A stretch of DNA of 64,000 nt from assembly GCA_001464035.1 (NCBI GenBank), contig LNEC01000014.1, positions 1 through 64,000 of the forward strand, read 5' to 3'. The translations under genes and the position numbers were made by a program. Shown one piece after another: positions 17,852 to 26,939 of the stretch (the stretch's first letter is position 1; each line of letters opens with the position of its first letter). This stretch comes from Bradyrhizobiaceae bacterium Ga0074131. Its GTDB lineage: Bacteria; Pseudomonadota; Alphaproteobacteria; Rhizobiales; Xanthobacteraceae. The notes under the pieces were generated by a model. The model was not told the origin of the DNA and ran no database searches. It worked only from the letters and a program-made list of their open reading frames with translations.

Positions 17852-18157
17852 ATGATCGACACCGTCGTCAAGCCAAAGACCAAGGTCAAAACCAAGACCG
17901 AGCGGCCGCGGCTGCACAAGGTGATTCTCGTCAACGACGATTTTACGCCGCGCGAGTTCGTCGTCACGGTCCTGAAGGCCGAGTTCCGCATGACCGAGGA
18001 TCAGGCACACAAGGTCATGATCACCGCGCACCGGCGCGGCGTATGCGTGGTCGCCGTCTTCACCAAGGACGTCGCCGAAACCAAGGCGACGCGCGCCACC
18101 GACGCCGGCCGCGTCAGGGGCTATCCGCTGCTGTTCACGACCGAGCCGGAGGAATAG
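17852..18157 (+). CDS. clpS: ATP-dependent Clp protease adaptor ClpS
   Basis: ClpS binds the N-domain of ClpA and delivers N-degron substrates. The core LHKVILVNDDFTPREFVVTV, the helix with HKVMITAHRRGVCVVAVFTK and the A-E-T-KA segment are all typical; the NDD acidic motif and the Met/Val pocket residues are present. ATG at 17852 has GGAGGTG nine bases upstream and gives a 101-residue protein; the frame is open for 31 more codons upstream. The lysine/threonine-rich extension (KPKTKVKTKTE) is longer than in E. coli, as in the second ClpS of many alphaproteobacteria. Confidence 0.94.
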   Translation: MIDTVVKPKTKVKTKTERPRLHKVILVNDDFTPREFVVTVLKAEFRMTEDQAHKVMITAHRRGVCVVAVFTKDVAETKATRATDAGRVRGYPLLFTTEPEE

Positions 18158-18204
18158 AACGCGGCTTTCGCGCATCATGTGGCCCGACCCATCCGGAACC
18201 GGCC

Positions 18205-19410
18205 CTACGTTCGGATCGCCGCCTCAGCACCCGGCGCCTCGTCCAGCAGGCCGTAGACCCGCTCGGCCCTGGAAAACCCCGCGATCGGAAACTCGCCGAG
18301 ATCGTCCCAGCCGCCGGCGCAGATTGCGGCGAACCCCGCCGAGGCCACCACGGTGCGGTTGAGTTTCCCGGCGATCTTTTCCAGCCGTGCCGCCAGATTG
18401 ACGGCGGGACCGACACAGGTGAAATCGAGCCGGTTGCCGCCGCCGATATTGCCGTACAGAATTCGTCCGACATGCAGCGCCACGCCGAAGCGGAAGCGCT
18501 CGATGGTGTCGCCGATCGGATATTGCATCGCTTCGACGCTGGCGCGGGATTCGCGTGCGGCCTCCAGCACGTGGCCGCACACCTGCCTGACATCGCTGAC
18601 ATACTGGTCGATCGGAAACACCGCGAGCAGGCCATCGCCCATGAATTTCAGGACCTCCCCGCCATGGGCCCGGATCGCGGCCACCTGGCAGTCGAAGTAG
18701 TTATTGAGAATATCGACCACGGTTTCCGCCGGCAGCCGGTCCGACAGCGCAGTAAAACCGCGCAGATCCGACAGCCAGATCGCGGCATCCATGGTGTCGG
18801 TGTGGCCGCGGCGAATCTGGCCGTTCAGGATGCGCTCGCCGGCCCGGTTGCCGACATAGGTGTCGAGCAGCAGCGACGACGTGCGGCGCCATTGGATGAT
18901 CTCGATAACCCGCGCCAGCGCCGGTACCAGCGAGCGCAGCGCGGTCAGGTGCCCCTCGGTGAAACCGCCCGGCTGTTTCGTGGTCCAGCTCGATGCGTGA
19001 CTCAAGCCGTCGGTAAACAGCAGCGGCAGCGCGATGTAATCGGTGACACCCTCGGCGCGCAGGTCGTCGAAAATCGAAAAGCGCCCGCTCTGCAGATCTT
19101 CCAGCCGTCCCCTGACCTCTTTTCCTTCCGCGAACACGATGGCCAGCGGACTGTTGATGAAGCCCGGGTCATCCAGAATATTGAAATCGACCGTGCCCGT
19201 TTCGACTTCGGCGCCGGGCCGCCAGATGAAACTGCGGCCATAGATATCGGGATGCAGCGTCCGGACGAAGACGCCGACGCGCCACAGCGGCAGGCCCGCC
19301 GCCACCAGCCGTTCGCAGGTTTCCGACATCATGCGGATCGGGCTGGTCGCCGACCGCGCGCCGTCGATCAGCCAGTCGGTAATTCTCCGCAATTCGGGTG
19401 CGTTCATCAC
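18205..19410 (-). CDS. Adenylate cyclase (class III) with N-terminal sensory region
   Basis: Residues 205-390 form a class III cyclase domain: metal aspartates in LSDLRGF (D215) and MGDGLLAVF (D259), a lysine ahead of the second (K255, typical of ATP-specific enzymes), and the N/R pair in VGPAVNLAARLE. The first 180 residues resemble the GAF-like sensory half found in many rhizobial cyclases of about 400 residues. It would make cAMP in the cytoplasm in response to an unknown signal. Unlike the cyclase at 3799 it keeps all the adenine-related residues I can check. Confidence 0.9.
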   Translation of the reverse strand: MMNAPELRRITDWLIDGARSATSPIRMMSETCERLVAAGLPLWRVGVFVRTLHPDIYGRSFIWRPGAEVETGTVDFNILDDPGFINSPLAIVFAEGKEVRGRLEDLQSGRFSIFDDLRAEGVTDYIALPLLFTDGLSHASSWTTKQPGGFTEGHLTALRSLVPALARVIEIIQWRRTSSLLLDTYVGNRAGERILNGQIRRGHTDTMDAAIWLSDLRGFTALSDRLPAETVVDILNNYFDCQVAAIRAHGGEVLKFMGDGLLAVFPIDQYVSDVRQVCGHVLEAARESRASVEAMQYPIGDTIERFRFGVALHVGRILYGNIGGGNRLDFTCVGPAVNLAARLEKIAGKLNRTVVASAGFAAICAGGWDDLGEFPIAGFSRAERVYGLLDEAPGAEAAIRT

Positions 19411-19587
19411 GGCTCCATTTGCGGCGCAAGTTTACGGGACGTCAAGGCGAGGCGAGCGTCTTGCGTCCCGGCGTTATAGAGTCAGATGCCGGCAAGGCGG
19501 TGGCCTCGGGTCGGCGACTGCCGGACGTGACCCCGCGACGGAGGTGCGCTAGCTTCCCGGCATAAACCTGAAAGGGGAAGCGTCAAA

Positions 19588-21282
19588 GTGTACGACACCA
19601 TCATCGTCGGCGGCGGTTCGGCGGGCTCGGTCATGGCCCACCGGCTCTCGGCCAGAAGCACCCACAAGGTCCTGCTCTGCGAAGCGGGCCAGGACACGCC
19701 GCCGGGCAGCGAGCCGCCCGAAATTCGCGACAGCTATTCGGGGCAGGCCTATTTCGATCCGCGCTTCCACTGGACCGAACTCAAGGTCACCACGCAAATC
19801 GTCAGCCACAACAATCCCGAAGCCGACCGCCCGCCGTTGCGCAAATACGAGCAGGCGCGCGTCTTGGGTGGCGGCTCCTCGATCAACGGCCAGATGGCCA
19901 ACCGCGGCTCGCCCACGGATTACGCGGAATGGGAGGCCCGCGGCGCCGAGGGGTGGAACTGGAACGACGTGCTGCCCTACTTCAAGAAGGTCGAGCGCGA
20001 CCTCGATTGCGACGGGCCGCTGCACGGCAAGGACGGCCGCATCCCGGTCCGCCGCATTCCGCAAGCGCATTGGACCCGGCATAGCCAGGCGATGGCCGAG
20101 GCCTGCAAGCTCGCCGGCTACGCCTACCTGCCCGACCAGAACGGCGAGTTCGTCGACGGTTATTTTCCGGTGACGCATTCCAACCAGGACGAACAACGCG
20201 TCTCGGCTGCGATGGGCTATCTCGATCGCGAAACCCGCAAGCGCAGCAACCTGACGATCTCGACCGACACGCGGGTCAGCGAATTGCTGTTCGAGGGCAC
20301 GCGCTGCGTCGGCGTCAAGGCGCTGGTCGATGGAAGGGAGCAGGAATTCCGCGGCCGCGAGGTCATCCTCTCCTGCGGTGCGATCCATTCGCCGGCGCAC
20401 CTGTTGCGCGCCGGCATCGGACCGGTCGGCCACCTCAGGGAAATGGGCATTCCCGTGCGGATGGGCCTCGCGGGCGTCGGCCAGGGGCTGATGGATCATC
20501 CCTCGATCGCGCTGTCGTCCTACGTCCGCCGCGGCGCGCGCATGAACGAGCACACGCGACGCCACATCCAGATGGGGCTGCGCTACTCGTCAGGCCTATC
20601 CGGCACGCCTGCCGGCGACATGTTCGTCGCCGTGCTGAGCAAATCGGCCTGGCATGCGGTCGGCGAGCAGATCGCCTCGCTGCTCACCTTCGTCAACAAG
20701 ACCTACTCGGAAACCGGACAGATAAAGCTCGCCTCGCGCAACCCGCAGGCCGAACCGATCGTCGAGTTCAACCTGCTGTCCGACCGGCGCGACCTCGAGC
20801 GCCTGATGAGCGGGTTTCGCAAGATGGCAGGCTTGCAGATGAGCGCGCCCCTGAAGGCGGTTACCGACAAGCCCTTCCCTGCCTCCTATTCCGACCGCGT
20901 CCGCAAGATCGGCGTGGTCAACACCAGGAACAAGGTCCTCACCTCCATTGCCGCGCTCCTGATGGACGGCCCGGCCGCGTTGCGCCACGCCATGATCGAC
21001 AACTTCATCGTCGAGGGATTCACCTTCGATGAGGTGATGCGCGACGACGAGGCGCTGGAAGCCTTCGTGCGCAAGGCCGCGATCGGCGTCTGGCACGCCT
21101 CCTGCTCCTGCCGGATGGGCCGGGCGGACGACCCGATGGCGGTGGTCGACACAGAGGGTCGCGTCAAGGGCGTGCAGGGCCTGCGCGTGGTCGACGCCTC
21201 GATCTTCCCGGTGGTGCCCTGCGCGAATACCAATTTTCCGACGCTGATGGCGGCGGAGAAGATCGCGGAGGGGATGATGTGA
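19588..21282 (+). CDS. GMC-family FAD oxidoreductase (choline dehydrogenase-like)
   Basis: The 564-residue enzyme has the ADP-binding motif TIIVGGGSAGSVMAHRLS at its start, the GMC signature VLGGGSSINGQMANRG, the second signature SCGAIHSPAHLLRAGIG, and the C-terminal catalytic histidine in GVWHASCSCRMG. GMC enzymes oxidise alcohols such as choline, glucose or long-chain alcohols; the substrate here is not predictable. The start is GTG with AAGGGGAA about ten bases before it. No betaine-pathway partner lies nearby. Confidence 0.92.
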   Translation: MYDTIIVGGGSAGSVMAHRLSARSTHKVLLCEAGQDTPPGSEPPEIRDSYSGQAYFDPRFHWTELKVTTQIVSHNNPEADRPPLRKYEQARVLGGGSSINGQMANRGSPTDYAEWEARGAEGWNWNDVLPYFKKVERDLDCDGPLHGKDGRIPVRRIPQAHWTRHSQAMAEACKLAGYAYLPDQNGEFVDGYFPVTHSNQDEQRVSAAMGYLDRETRKRSNLTISTDTRVSELLFEGTRCVGVKALVDGREQEFRGREVILSCGAIHSPAHLLRAGIGPVGHLREMGIPVRMGLAGVGQGLMDHPSIALSSYVRRGARMNEHTRRHIQMGLRYSSGLSGTPAGDMFVAVLSKSAWHAVGEQIASLLTFVNKTYSETGQIKLASRNPQAEPIVEFNLLSDRRDLERLMSGFRKMAGLQMSAPLKAVTDKPFPASYSDRVRKIGVVNTRNKVLTSIAALLMDGPAALRHAMIDNFIVEGFTFDEVMRDDEALEAFVRKAAIGVWHASCSCRMGRADDPMAVVDTEGRVKGVQGLRVVDASIFPVVPCANTNFPTLMAAEKIAEGMM

Positions 21283-21754
21283 GCAATACCGCCGCTACTT
21301 TGGCTTCGCACGCCGGCTGGACCGGAGCAGGTGCTGGCGGCGACGCAGAATAGCAAAATATGGAAAACAACCCCATGCAATTGACGGGGCTTGCTGCAGA
21401 GATGCTTGCAGCGCGAAAAACATTTTGACACGTCAGGCAAATCACCGGCACTATTTCATCTTCACGAATCCTCTAAAAAGCGCCCATGTGCCATAGCTCA
21501 CGCGTGCTCCCTGCGACCCTCGGTCGAAGCAAGCCCTGCTGAAGATCACGCTGACGCCGTGGCCAGGATAGGTATGGAACACAACCCAATCTGCTCCTTG
21601 CGTTTTGGGCCTCGATGGGTTTTAAGCCCGGTAACTTCATGACCACAGGCATGAACGACAAGCGATCTGTGTGATCTTGCCGCGTCTTGGGCCGGGTCAT
21701 GCAATCCGCGCAGCGTGCGCTTGAAATCCGAGCCCTTACACAAAGGTATTTGCG
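21283..21754 (+). other. Gap upstream of the HU gene
   Basis: About 470 bases without a gene I can support; the one open frame (21391-21642) has no motif and no good ribosome-binding site. Composition is less GC-rich than the neighbours from 21340 to 21490. The HU promoter should lie in the last 100 bases, but I cannot place it with confidence. Confidence 0.4.
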
Positions 21755-22051
21755 ATGGCCAAGATGACCAAGAACCAGTTGATCGACGCAATTGCCGAGG
21801 GAACGCAGGTTTCCAAGGCAGACGTAAAGGCCGTCATCGAGCAGATGGCGACGGTTGGTTACAAGGAACTGAATGAATCCGGCGAGTTCGTCATTCCCGG
21901 CTTTGCCAAAATGTCCATCGTGAACAAGCCTGCTACTGAAGCCCGCAGCGGCGTCAATCCTTTTACGAAGGAGCCCATGGAGTTCGCGGCCAAGCCCGCC
22001 AGCAAGTCGGTCAAGGCGACACCGCTGAAGGTTGCCAAAGACGCTGTTTGA
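21755..22051 (+). CDS. HU-family DNA-binding protein
   Basis: This 98-residue protein is a histone-like nucleoid protein that bends DNA as a dimer. It shows the HU helices (MTKNQLIDAIAEGTQVSKAD), the GFAKM turn and the arm region with RSGVNPFTKEP, where the proline intercalates. The lysine/alanine-rich tail (KPASKSVKATPLKVAK) is longer than in E. coli HU. ATG follows AAAGGTATTTGCG. It is a stand-alone gene. Confidence 0.95.
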   Translation: MAKMTKNQLIDAIAEGTQVSKADVKAVIEQMATVGYKELNESGEFVIPGFAKMSIVNKPATEARSGVNPFTKEPMEFAAKPASKSVKATPLKVAKDAV

Positions 22052-22201
22052 AGACGGTTTCGACGCGGATGGCGCTCAGTCCGTAGAACGGTGTGAGCCG
22101 AAGGCGCAATCACGTAAACTCGCGGGATCGGCCGATTGCGCTGGCGCCAATTGCCAGATCAGATCAGGAGCGGATCAGCCACTAGCCGACCCGCCCCATC
22201 A

Positions 22202-22269
22202 TTGCGAGCGCAGCGAAGCAATCAATCGCGCAGCAGAAAGAAAGATGGATTGCTTCGCTGCGCTCGCAA
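22202..22269. repeat. Dispersed palindromic repeat, copy 2
   Basis: Arms 22202-22223 and 22248-22269 are exact reverse complements over 22 bp and carry the same core as the copy at 2706-2777 (GCGAGCGCAGCGAAGCAATC). The loop differs. The element lies between the HU and aroC genes, which converge here, so it may serve as a two-way transcription block. Confidence 0.85.
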
Positions 22270-22309
22270 CGACGCCCGAGGGGTCTGCCAACTCTCGGCG
22301 GATCTACGA

Positions 22310-23398
22310 TCAACCGCCCACCTGCCCGCGATGCCGCAGAAAATGATCCGCCAGCACGCAGGCCATCATGGCCTCGCCGACCGGCACCGCGCGGATGCCG
22401 ACGCAGGGATCGTGGCGGCCCTTGGTCATGATGTCGGTGTCGGCCCCGCTGCGATCGACAGTCTGGCGCGGCGACAGGATCGACGAGGTCGGCTTCACCG
22501 CGAAGCGCGCCACCACCGGCTGGCCGGTGGTGATGCCGCCGAGCACGCCGCCGGCGTGGTTCGACAGGAACCTGGTGCCGTTGTTGCCGGTGCGCATCTC
22601 GTCGGCGTTTTCCTCGCCGGATAGTTCGGCCGCGCCAAAACCGGCGCCGATCTCGACACCCTTGACCGCGTTGATGCTCATCAGCGCGGCGGCCAATTCA
22701 GCATCGAGCTTGGCGTAGATCGGCGCGCCCCATCCCGCCGGCACGCCTTCGGCGACGATCTCGATCACCGCGCCGATCGACGAGCCGCTCTTGCGGATGC
22801 CGTCGAGGTAGCCCTCGAAGAACGCGGCCTTGTCCTTGTCCGGGCAGTTGAACGGATTGCGCGCGATCTCGTCCCAGTCCCACTTGGCGCGGTCGATCTT
22901 GTGCGGGCCCATCTGCACCAGCGCGCCGCGCACGGTGACGCCGGGCAGGATTTTTCGCGCGATGGCGCCGGCGGCGACGCGGGTCGCGGTTTCGCGCGCC
23001 GAGGAACGCCCGCCGCCGCGATAATCGCGCAGGCCGTATTTGGCTTCGTAGGTGAAGTCGGCATGGCCGGGACGAAACTTGTCCTTGATCTCGGAATAGT
23101 CCTTGGAGCGCTGGTCGGTGTTCTCGATCAGGAGCGCGATCGGGGTGCCGGTGGTCACTTGCTTGCCGTTTTCCGGATGCGCCATCACGCCGGACAGGAT
23201 TTTAACCGCGTCGGCTTCCTGGCGCTGGGTGGTGAAGCGCGACTGGCCAGGACGGCGGCGATCGAGATCGAGCTGGATGTCCTCGTTGGTCAGCGCGATC
23301 AGCGGCGGGCAGCCATCGACCACGCAGCCGATCGCGATCCCGTGGCTTTCGCCGAAGGTCGTGACCCGGAACAGGTGGCCGAAGGTGTTGAAGGACAT
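22310..23398 (-). CDS. aroC: Chorismate synthase
   Basis: The enzyme (362 residues) makes chorismate from EPSP, the last shared step to aromatic amino acids and folate, using reduced FMN. Family motifs include [17 protein letters not shown] near the start, [20 protein letters not shown] with the invariant [11 protein letters not shown], and [16 protein letters not shown] at 23398 gives the standard [20 protein letters not shown] opening; a further ATG 30 bases upstream lies inside an inverted repeat and is unlikely to be used. Confidence 0.96.
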   Translation of the reverse strand: MSFNTFGHLFRVTTFGESHGIAIGCVVDGCPPLIALTNEDIQLDLDRRRPGQSRFTTQRQEADAVKILSGVMAHPENGKQVTTGTPIALLIENTDQRSKDYSEIKDKFRPGHADFTYEAKYGLRDYRGGGRSSARETATRVAAGAIARKILPGVTVRGALVQMGPHKIDRAKWDWDEIARNPFNCPDKDKAAFFEGYLDGIRKSGSSIGAVIEIVAEGVPAGWGAPIYAKLDAELAAALMSINAVKGVEIGAGFGAAELSGEENADEMRTGNNGTRFLSNHAGGVLGGITTGQPVVARFAVKPTSSILSPRQTVDRSGADTDIMTKGRHDPCVGIRAVPVGEAMMACVLADHFLRHRGQVGG

Positions 23399-23419
23399 TT
23401 GATGCGCTCGATCTACCAG

Positions 23420-23453
23420 CGTTGACATTTAACGCTGTCGGTAAATGTCAACG
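23420..23453. promoter_or_regulatory. Perfect 12-bp inverted repeat just upstream of aroC
   Basis: CGTTGACATTTA (23420-23431) and its exact reverse complement (23442-23453) are separated by ten bases, about 21 bp before the aroC start. The outer part contains TTGACA, a -35 consensus, in both orientations. This could be an operator overlapping the aroC promoter, or a hairpin in its leader. Confidence 0.5.
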
Positions 23454-23534
23454 TATGACGTGTCGTAACGCGCGTGGTTCGATGCTGTCAAATGGCGAGA
23501 ATTAACCACTCCGGCGCGGCATCGGTGATGCGCC

Positions 23535-23652
23535 CCCTCTCCCGCTCTTGCGGGGGAGGGTCGGGTGGGGGCTCTCTCGACGATGGGATTCGCGGAGAGA
23601 GCCCCCACCCGCCTCGCTCCGCTCGGCACCCTGCCCCGCAAGCGGGAGAGGG
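23535..23652. repeat. Long palindromic intergenic repeat
   Basis: An outer pair of arms (CCCTCTCCCGCTCTTG near 23535 against CAAGCGGGAGAGGG ending 23652) encloses an exact 17-bp inverted pair at 23562-23578 and 23595-23611 (CGGGTGGGGGCTCTCTC). The whole lies between aroC and the phosphatase gene. It resembles the large GC-rich palindromic repeats common in Bradyrhizobium intergenic DNA; only this copy occurs in the window. Confidence 0.75.
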
Positions 23653-23660
23653 AAAAGAAT

Positions 23661-24260
23661 TCACCCATGCTTCGTCAGCCGGCCCCCGCTGAACACGTAG
23701 ACCACGCCCTGCCCGATCGGCATGTCCGAGGCCTCCAGCGGCGTGGCGATACCGAGCGCCACCATCAGCGCCCGCATGGTGCCGCCATGCGCGACCGTGA
23801 CGGTGTCGCCGGCCAGGGAATCGAACCATTCCCGCATCCGCAAGGTGACGCTGGCATAGCTCTCGCCCGAAGGCGCCGACACGCCCCATTTGTCCGCCAT
23901 GCGGGAGGCGAAGGTGGCGGCGTCGTGCCGCTCCATCTCGGGCAGCGTCAGGCCTTCCCAACGGCCGTAGCCGATCTCGCGCAGCCGGTCGTCGACGGAG
24001 TACCCGTCCGGCGGCAGTCGCATGGTTTCGCGCATCAACTCCATGGTGAGCCGGGCGCGGCCGAGCGGGCTTGCGACGAACGGCAGCGCGGACGGCTCAT
24101 GGCCATTGCGCGCGATCAGGTCGGCGAGGATGCCGCCTGACGTCACGGCCTGGGTGCGGCCGAGGTCGTTCAGCGGAATATCCTGCGACCCCTGGAAGCG
24201 TCCGGCGGCATTCCATGCGGTCTCGCCGTGGCGAATGTAGTACAGGACAGGCGCAGGCAT
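23661..24260 (-). CDS. Histidine phosphatase (phosphoglycerate mutase-like) family protein
   Basis: At 199 residues this is a typical branch-1 histidine phosphatase: the phospho-acceptor motif YIRHGETAWN is at the start, followed by EIGYGRWEG with the acid, and VAHGGTMRAL with the second catalytic histidine. Candidate activities include phosphoglycerate mutase-like or alpha-ribazole phosphatase; nothing nearby decides. It lies 12 bases downstream of fabI on the same strand and is likely co-transcribed with it. Confidence 0.9.
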   Translation of the reverse strand: MPAPVLYYIRHGETAWNAAGRFQGSQDIPLNDLGRTQAVTSGGILADLIARNGHEPSALPFVASPLGRARLTMELMRETMRLPPDGYSVDDRLREIGYGRWEGLTLPEMERHDAATFASRMADKWGVSAPSGESYASVTLRMREWFDSLAGDTVTVAHGGTMRALMVALGIATPLEASDMPIGQGVVYVFSGGRLTKHG

Positions 24261-24272
24261 CGGTCGCTCGGA

Positions 24273-25115
24273 CTATTCCTTGTTCAGCGAAATATCCGGC
24301 GCGTCCGGGCGCTTCATGCCGACGACGTGATAGCCGGCATCGACGTGATGCACTTCGCCGGTGACGCCGCGCGACATGTCCGACAGCAGATACAGCGCGC
24401 TGTCGCCGACTTCCTCGATCGAGACGGTGCGGCGCAGCGGCGAATTGTATTCGTTCCACTTCAGGATATAGCGGAAATCGCCGATGCCGGACGCCGCCAG
24501 CGTCTTGATCGGTCCCGCCGAAATCGCGTTGACGCGAATGTTGTTCTCGCCGAGGTCGGCGGCGAGATAGCGCACGCTGGCCTCCAGCGCCGCCTTGGCG
24601 ACGCCCATCACGTTGTAGTGCGGCATCCACTTCTCCGCGCCGTAATAGGTCAGCGTCAGGATCGAGCCGCCGTCAGTCAGCAGTTTTTCGGCGCGCTGCG
24701 CGATTGCGGTCAGCGAGTAGCAGCTGATCAGCATGGTCTTGGAAAAGTTGTCGGCGGTGGTTTCGAGGTAGCGACCGTCAAGCTGGTCCTTGTCGGAGAA
24801 CGCGATGGCGTGCACTACGAAGTCGATCTTGCCCCATTTTTCCGCAAGCACGGCGAACACCGCGTCGATGGTGGCGGGATCGGTGACGTCGCAATGCCCG
24901 AGCACGATGCCGTCGAGCTCCTTGGCCAGCGGCTCAACCCGCTTCTTCAGCGCGTCGCCCTGCCAGGTCAGCGCGATCTCCGCGCCCGCCGCGCGGCAAG
25001 CCTTGGCGATGCCCCAGGCGATCGAGCGGTTGTTGGCGACGCCCAGGATCACCCCGCGCTTGCCTTTCATAAGACCTTGCATAAGACCTTGCATCAGACC
25101 TGAATCTTGCGACAT
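24273..25115 (-). CDS. fabI: Enoyl-[acyl-carrier-protein] reductase (NADH)
   Basis: FabI reduces trans-2-enoyl-ACP in the last step of each fatty-acid elongation round. This 280-residue protein has the NAD motif GVANNRSIAWGIAK, the catalytic tyrosine and lysine in YNVMGVAK (Y-X6-K), and IKTLAASGIGDF in the substrate-binding loop. The start at 25115 gives MSQDSGLMQGLMQGLMKGKR. The odd feature is a three-fold repeat of Gly-Leu-Met-(Gln/Lys) before the Rossmann strand, encoded by tandem 12-bp units. Confidence 0.95.
   Translation of the reverse strand: MSQDSGLMQGLMQGLMKGKRGVILGVANNRSIAWGIAKACRAAGAEIALTWQGDALKKRVEPLAKELDGIVLGHCDVTDPATIDAVFAVLAEKWGKIDFVVHAIAFSDKDQLDGRYLETTADNFSKTMLISCYSLTAIAQRAEKLLTDGGSILTLTYYGAEKWMPHYNVMGVAKAALEASVRYLAADLGENNIRVNAISAGPIKTLAASGIGDFRYILKWNEYNSPLRRTVSIEEVGDSALYLLSDMSRGVTGEVHHVDAGYHVVGMKRPDAPDISLNKE
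25065..25100 (-). repeat. Three tandem 12-bp units inside the start of fabI
   Basis: On the minus strand the units read GGTCTGATGCAA, GGTCTTATGCAA and GGTCTTATGAAA, encoding GLMQ-GLMQ-GLMK. Each unit supplies an in-frame ATG, so copy-number change would keep the frame and only alter the N-terminal extension. Replication slippage is the obvious origin. Confidence 0.85.
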
Positions 25116-25223
25116 CCGGGGTTCCAATCGAGCTTGACGAGGTCTGGAGGTACACCAGCCCTCCGGGGCGGTACAGCCCAAATTCACGCCCGTTGCGGCT
25201 GTGGTCGCGCAAGCTGGACAGCC

Positions 25224-25248
25224 GGAATAGTTGCGGCATCCGGGTGTT
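25224..25248 (+). promoter_or_regulatory. Weak candidate ECF-type promoter
   Basis: GGAAT, 16 bases, then TGTT lies about 60 bp before the sigma-factor gene. This is one or two mismatches from the GGAAC-N16/17-CGTT pattern used by several alphaproteobacterial ECF sigma factors and would fit autoregulation. The match is short and could be chance. Confidence 0.3.
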
Positions 25249-25308
25249 ATGATGTAGCAGGCGTTCGCGCGAGTTCGCAGGCCGCCGCAGCAAACCGAGA
25301 TCTCCGTA

Positions 25309-25797
25309 ATGAGCGCATTTCGTCAGAGTGTCGAGGCGGTGATTCCGGCGCTGCGCCGCTATGCGCGCGCGCTGGCGCGCGACGCCGACATCGCCGACGA
25401 CCTGGTGCAGGACACGCTGGTGCGGGCGTTGCGTTCGGAACGGCTGTTTCTCGGGGGCGATGTCAGGAGCTGGCTCTACACCATCCTGACCAACCTCAAC
25501 AAGAACCGGCGGCGTTCGCTGGCGCGGCGGCCGCAGTTCATGCCGCTGCTCGACAACAATGCCGACGCCAGCGGCACCGAGGCCGAAGGGCGGGACATCG
25601 CCCGCGCGCTGGCCACCCTTGTCGAGGAGCAGCGCTCGGTGCTGCTGCTGGTGATGCTGGAAGGGTTGAGCTACCGCGAGGTCGCCGACATTCAGAGCGT
25701 TCCGATCGGCACCGTGATGTCGCGCCTCGCCCGCGCCCGCGCCCATGTCAAAGCCGCGCTCGAGGGCGAAGGGCCGTCACTGCGGCGGGTGAAGTGA
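25309..25797 (+). CDS. ECF-family RNA polymerase sigma factor
   Basis: This 162-residue protein has only sigma regions 2 and 4. Region 2 is visible as RYARALARDADIADDLVQDT and LRSWLYTI-like VRSWLYTILTNLNKNRRR; region 4 as LLVMLEGLSYREVADIQSVP with IGTVMSRLARAR, the HTH that reads the -35 element. It is followed 67 bases later by a membrane anti-sigma gene, the usual arrangement for an envelope-responsive ECF pair. Target genes are not evident from the window. Confidence 0.93.
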   Translation: MSAFRQSVEAVIPALRRYARALARDADIADDLVQDTLVRALRSERLFLGGDVRSWLYTILTNLNKNRRRSLARRPQFMPLLDNNADASGTEAEGRDIARALATLVEEQRSVLLLVMLEGLSYREVADIQSVPIGTVMSRLARARAHVKAALEGEGPSLRRVK

Positions 25798-25864
25798 TGA
25801 CAAGCCTGATGCATGAAGTTTCCGAGGAAGCCGCGAACCTTTCGATTCAGAAGAGACAACGACA

Positions 25865-26635
25865 ATGACCGAGCCCAGGATTCCCGTCACCGAAGATGAA
25901 CTGCACGCCTACATCGACGGCGAGCTGCCGGCGGAGCGGCGCGGCGATGTCGAGGCATGGCTCGCGGCGCATCCCGAAGATGCCGGGCGAGTGCAATCGT
26001 GGCGCGCAATGGCGGACGCGCTCCATGCGCGCTACGACTCCGTCGCCGACGAGCCAGTGCCGAGGCGGCTCGAGATCGAACGGCTGGTGCGACGGCCGCG
26101 CCGATGGATGTACGGCGCGATCGCCGCAACCTTGGTGGCGTTCATGGCCGGCGGCGGCGCCGGCTGGCTGGCGCATGGGGTGGCGGCGGCGCCCTCGGCG
26201 TTCCAGAGTCTTACCGGCGATGCGCTGGTCGCGCACCGGCTTTACGTGGTCGAGGTTCGTCATCCGGTCGAGGTGCCCGGCAGCGAACGCGCCCATCTGC
26301 AGGCATGGCTGACCAAGCGCTGCGGCTGGGCGGTGTTCGCGCCGGAGCTCGACGCGACCGGGTTGAAGCTGGTCGGCGGCAGGCTGTTGCCCGGCCCGAC
26401 CGGGCCCGCTTCGTTCCTGATGTATGAGAGCGCATCGGGCGAGCGCTTTACGGTTTATACCGCCAAGGCGGACGCCGAGACGACGCAGATGCGTTATGCG
26501 ACGCGGGACAAGGATGGTGCGCTGTTCTGGGCCGACCGCGGCGTGGCCTATGTGGTCAGCGGCAGCAGCGACCGCGAGCGCCTGACCCAGGTGGCGCGGC
26601 TGGTCTACGATGCCACCGAGAAGCAGGGCGGGTGA
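25865..26635 (+). CDS. Transmembrane anti-sigma factor
   Basis: The 256-residue protein starts with a cytoplasmic anti-sigma domain (VTEDELHAYIDGELPAERR, then VEAWLAAHPEDAGRVQSW), continues with one transmembrane helix (about residues 80-105, YGAIAATLVAFMAGGGAGWL), and ends in a periplasmic domain of about 150 residues. It should hold the sigma factor encoded just upstream inactive at the membrane until an envelope signal. No HX3CX2C zinc motif is present in the N-terminal domain. What the outer domain senses is unknown. Confidence 0.9.
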   Translation: MTEPRIPVTEDELHAYIDGELPAERRGDVEAWLAAHPEDAGRVQSWRAMADALHARYDSVADEPVPRRLEIERLVRRPRRWMYGAIAATLVAFMAGGGAGWLAHGVAAAPSAFQSLTGDALVAHRLYVVEVRHPVEVPGSERAHLQAWLTKRCGWAVFAPELDATGLKLVGGRLLPGPTGPASFLMYESASGERFTVYTAKADAETTQMRYATRDKDGALFWADRGVAYVVSGSSDRERLTQVARLVYDATEKQGG

Positions 26636-26792
26636 CGCAGGGCTACAATCTTAGATAGCGTAATGGACCTCTCACACTTCGCGTCCCAATTCCGACACCG
26701 AAAATCTGGAATCCAGACATCGGCGCGTCTCAAAATCGCACCAGGTGATCACGCGAAGGTGAGGCGCGTTCGATCCGCCGATCGACGCGAAG

Positions 26793-26850
26793 CGGCCTCG
26801 GCTGGGGTTTTTGTACCGCGCTGGTCCCCCGGTCGAGGCCGTATTTTTTT
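26793..26850 (+). terminator. Intrinsic terminator after the sigma/anti-sigma operon
   Basis: The stem CGGCCTCG (26793-26800) pairs with CGAGGCCG (26834-26841) and is followed by seven T residues (26844-26850). A second weaker stem (AACGCCT at 26853 with AGGCGTT at 26877) comes directly after. Together they probably end the plus-strand sigma operon before the convergent dnaJ-like gene. The rest of the 304-base gap 26636-26939 shows nothing else. Confidence 0.6.
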
Positions 26851-26939
26851 GGAACGCCTTGAAACCAAGCCGTTTGAGGCGTTTTCGTCACGCCAACAGC
26901 GATAAGCCCCCGAGTACGAGGGCATGCTGGTTCGAAACG

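Noticed and set aside
18043..19479. A 478-codon plus-strand frame opposite the second adenylate cyclase
   Set aside because: Antisense to a gene with all catalytic cyclase motifs; no family features of its own.
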